A stretch of 64,000 nt of DNA, taken from the NCBI RefSeq assembly GCF_000759025.1, contig NZ_JPOS01000075.1:1-64000 (forward strand), written 5' to 3'. Numbering within the stretch: position 1 is the first letter of the stretch; the number at the start of each line of letters is the position of its first letter. The DNA comes from Phaeodactylibacter xiamenensis (GTDB taxonomy: Bacteria; Bacteroidota; Bacteroidia; Chitinophagales; Saprospiraceae). Shown here in pieces: positions 62,280 to 64,000 of this stretch. The notes below the pieces were generated by a model that did not search any database, was not told the origin of the DNA, and worked only from the letters and a program-made list of their open reading frames with translations. Both the position numbers and the translations under genes were made by a program.

Positions 62280-62389
62280 AGCGTTATATACAATTTGGAA
62301 TTTAGCGGCAGGACCCGCTTTACAGTTTCAGGCAAAGTTTTATCTTGCGCGAATCGGCAAATTACCTCAATAAACAGAAAAAACCAACC

Positions 62390-63727
62390 ATGACTAATAT
62401 ATTGATCATCGGAGCCGGACGCTCTTCCAGTGCCTGTATCAATTATGTGCTTGGACAGGCACTGGAAAAAAACTGGTTTGTGACCGTTGCAGATGCAGAC
62501 CCGCAGCTGGCTGAGGCGCGGGTAAAAGGGCACCCCAACGGCCGCCCCGCCTGGCTTGATGTTACCAAAGTAAATGACCGCCGCGACCTGATCGGGCGTG
62601 CCGATTTGGTGGTCTCTCTCCTGCCTGCCCACCTGCACCTTGAGGTGGCTCACGATTGCATTAAGCTCAAAAAACACCTCATTACAGCTTCTTATGTCTC
62701 CCAGGAACTCTACCGCCTTGGGGATGAAGCCCGCGACCGGGAGCTCATCTTCATGGGGGAAATGGGGCTGGACCCTGGCATCGATCATATGTCGGCCATG
62801 CGGCAAATTAATGAGATTAAGGAAAAGGGCGGGAAAATCACGGCTTTCCGGTCTTATACAGGAGGACTGATTGCGCCCGAAAGCGACAATAACCCCTGGC
62901 ACTATAAATTTACATGGAACCCACGCAACGTAGTCCTCGCCGGGCAGGGTACTGCACAGTACCTGGAAAACGGCAAGTACAAGTACATTCCCTACAACCG
63001 CCTATTTAAGGAATACCGGGTGGTTGATATTCCCGGTATGGGCGAGTTCGAAGTTTACGCCAACCGTGATTCCCTGCTCTACCGTGAGGTTTACGGGCTT
63101 TCAGATATTCCCAACATCCTTCGGGGCACCATCCGCTACCGGGGGTTCTGTGATGCATGGAATGCCCTGGTGAAGATTGGGCTGACCGATGGTTCTTATC
63201 CCATTCTGGAAAGTGAGCAGGTGAGCTACCACGAACTGATGGAAGGCTATCTCAGCCCTCAGAATAAGTCAGGATCCGTGCGCGACCGTATTGCTGATCT
63301 GCTGAAGCTGGACCCCGATGATGAGGTTATGCAGAAGCTGGACTGGCTGGGGCTTTTCCGCAAGAAGAAAGTAGGGCTGGCTAACGCGACGCCGGCGCTG
63401 ATTCTGGAAAACCTGCTCATGGAAAAGTGGAAGCTCGAACCCAGGGATAAGGACATGATTATCATGCAGCACGAGTTTGAATACGAGCTGGAGGGTAAAA
63501 AGAAAGAACTGATCTCCACTTTGGTAATGAAGGGGACGAATTCCAACGATACCGCCATGGCCAAACTGGTAGGATTGCCCCTGGGCATATTCGTTAAGCT
63601 GGTCATGGAAGGCCGTATTGAGTCCAAAGGCGTGAATATCCCGGTTATCCCTGAAGTATACGAGCCCGTATTGGATGAGCTGGAACAGTTCGGGGTGGTA
63701 TTTAAGGATGAGGTCCGGGACCTCTAA
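62390..63727 (+). CDS. Saccharopine dehydrogenase-family protein
   Basis: 445 residues from MTNILIIGAGRSSS; the ORF's 15 earlier residues are excluded because the conserved Rossmann start follows. It has the NAD(P) fold ILIIGAGRSSSACINYVL, VVSLLPAHLHLEVAHDCIKLKKHLITASY, the catalytic-domain start MGEMGLDPGIDHMSAM, and a C-terminal saccharopine dehydrogenase domain. It probably works in lysine turnover, forming or splitting saccharopine with glutamate; a spermidine-type dehydrogenase is the alternative. Confidence 0.9.
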   Translation: MTNILIIGAGRSSSACINYVLGQALEKNWFVTVADADPQLAEARVKGHPNGRPAWLDVTKVNDRRDLIGRADLVVSLLPAHLHLEVAHDCIKLKKHLITASYVSQELYRLGDEARDRELIFMGEMGLDPGIDHMSAMRQINEIKEKGGKITAFRSYTGGLIAPESDNNPWHYKFTWNPRNVVLAGQGTAQYLENGKYKYIPYNRLFKEYRVVDIPGMGEFEVYANRDSLLYREVYGLSDIPNILRGTIRYRGFCDAWNALVKIGLTDGSYPILESEQVSYHELMEGYLSPQNKSGSVRDRIADLLKLDPDDEVMQKLDWLGLFRKKKVGLANATPALILENLLMEKWKLEPRDKDMIIMQHEFEYELEGKKKELISTLVMKGTNSNDTAMAKLVGLPLGIFVKLVMEGRIESKGVNIPVIPEVYEPVLDELEQFGVVFKDEVRDL

Positions 63728-63733
63728 GCCCGG

Positions 63734-64000
63734 ATGTTGAAGGCGCTGTTCCAAATTGATAACGTAAGGGCTATGCAGGGCAATGCTTTGTCCCGGCAGG
63801 GCAGCGCCATCCTAATCTCTATTCTACTGGCCAAAACAGCATTGCCCAAGGAAAGCATTGGCTGGTACGAGCAGTTATTGTACCTGGGCTATGTGCTCAC
63901 CTCTTTTTGGGTAACGGGGTTCATGCAGGCCCTGCTGTCCCGCTTCAGCAAAGTGGAAACAGGACAGCGGGCAGTTTTCCTAACCAATGTAGCCCTGATT
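63734..64000 (+). CDS. N-terminal part of an oligosaccharide flippase-like protein
   Basis: Not in the ORF track because it runs off the right edge. From ATG at 63734 the frame stays open for 89 codons: MLKALFQIDNVRAMQGNALSR, then hydrophobic segments (GSAILISILLAKTALP, LLYLGYVLTSFWVTGFMQALLS) with the charged break SRFSKVETGQRAVF. This pattern fits the start of a Wzx/MATE-like polysaccharide exporter. It starts 6 bp after the preceding gene. Confidence 0.7.
   Translation, partial: MLKALFQIDNVRAMQGNALSRQGSAILISILLAKTALPKESIGWYEQLLYLGYVLTSFWVTGFMQALLSRFSKVETGQRAVFLTNVALI

Overview
The window looks like chromosomal DNA of a marine-type Bacteroidota, most plausibly Saprospiria (Lewinella/Phaeodactylibacter-like). 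The taxon is inferred, not searched. Reasons: several type IX secretion (T9SS) parts and cargo (PorT, a PorP/SprF protein, a PorE-like protein, three proteins with C-terminal sorting domains), a CarboxypepD_reg/TonB receptor, Bacteroidota promoter boxes (TAnnTTTG), no Shine-Dalgarno signal, and moderately high GC. Most of the window is ordinary, densely packed core genome.

Layout. 0-4.3 kb: two T9SS-exported adhesin-like proteins, then a gene-free stretch with a candidate small RNA. 4.3-13 kb: porT and ubiE (overlapping) divergent from gyrA, a TPR protein, an acetyltransferase, aspartate kinase and two small lipoproteins. 13-18.6 kb: a GNAT/cdaA/S9-peptidase-like operon, a coiled-coil secreted protein and miaE. 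18.9-25.2 kb: a trehalose synthase-maltokinase fusion, rmuC, an aspartyl protease and an acyltransferase. 25.2-33 kb: a T9SS-exported subtilase, a PorE-like protein with SPOR domains, and a TonB receptor.

33.2-40.6 kb is the accessory region. A propeller-type sensor kinase is broken by an in-frame stop and by an IS630-family element. Next come a low-GC, overlapping two-gene cassette of unknown function bounded by direct repeats, 176-bp tandem repeats that copy the tRNA-Arg 3' end, the tRNA-Arg(TCT) gene, and a HEPN-type RNase-like gene. This is the best place in the window to look for an undescribed, possibly defensive, system.

40.7-64 kb: alpha/beta hydrolase, ung, a decayed TM2 gene, a pseudouridine synthase coupled to ychF, deoxynucleoside kinase, gatC, an ABC ATPase, cobalamin adenosyltransferase, pgpH, an M1 peptidase and a cupin; then a GT4-GT2-ribB-VTC operon, PorP, NlpC/P60, cystathionine beta-synthase, LysM protein, kdsB, NUDIX, cdd, a saccharopine dehydrogenase-like protein, and the start of a flippase.

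A recurring theme is degenerate enzyme domains that kept their fold but lost diagnostic residues: the S9 peptidase (no Ser, no His), the NlpC/P60 protein (Cys to Ala), RibB with a zinc-less GTP cyclohydrolase II half, and a maltokinase half with metal-site changes. The window also encodes both a c-di-AMP synthase (CdaA) and a probable c-di-AMP phosphodiesterase (PgpH).
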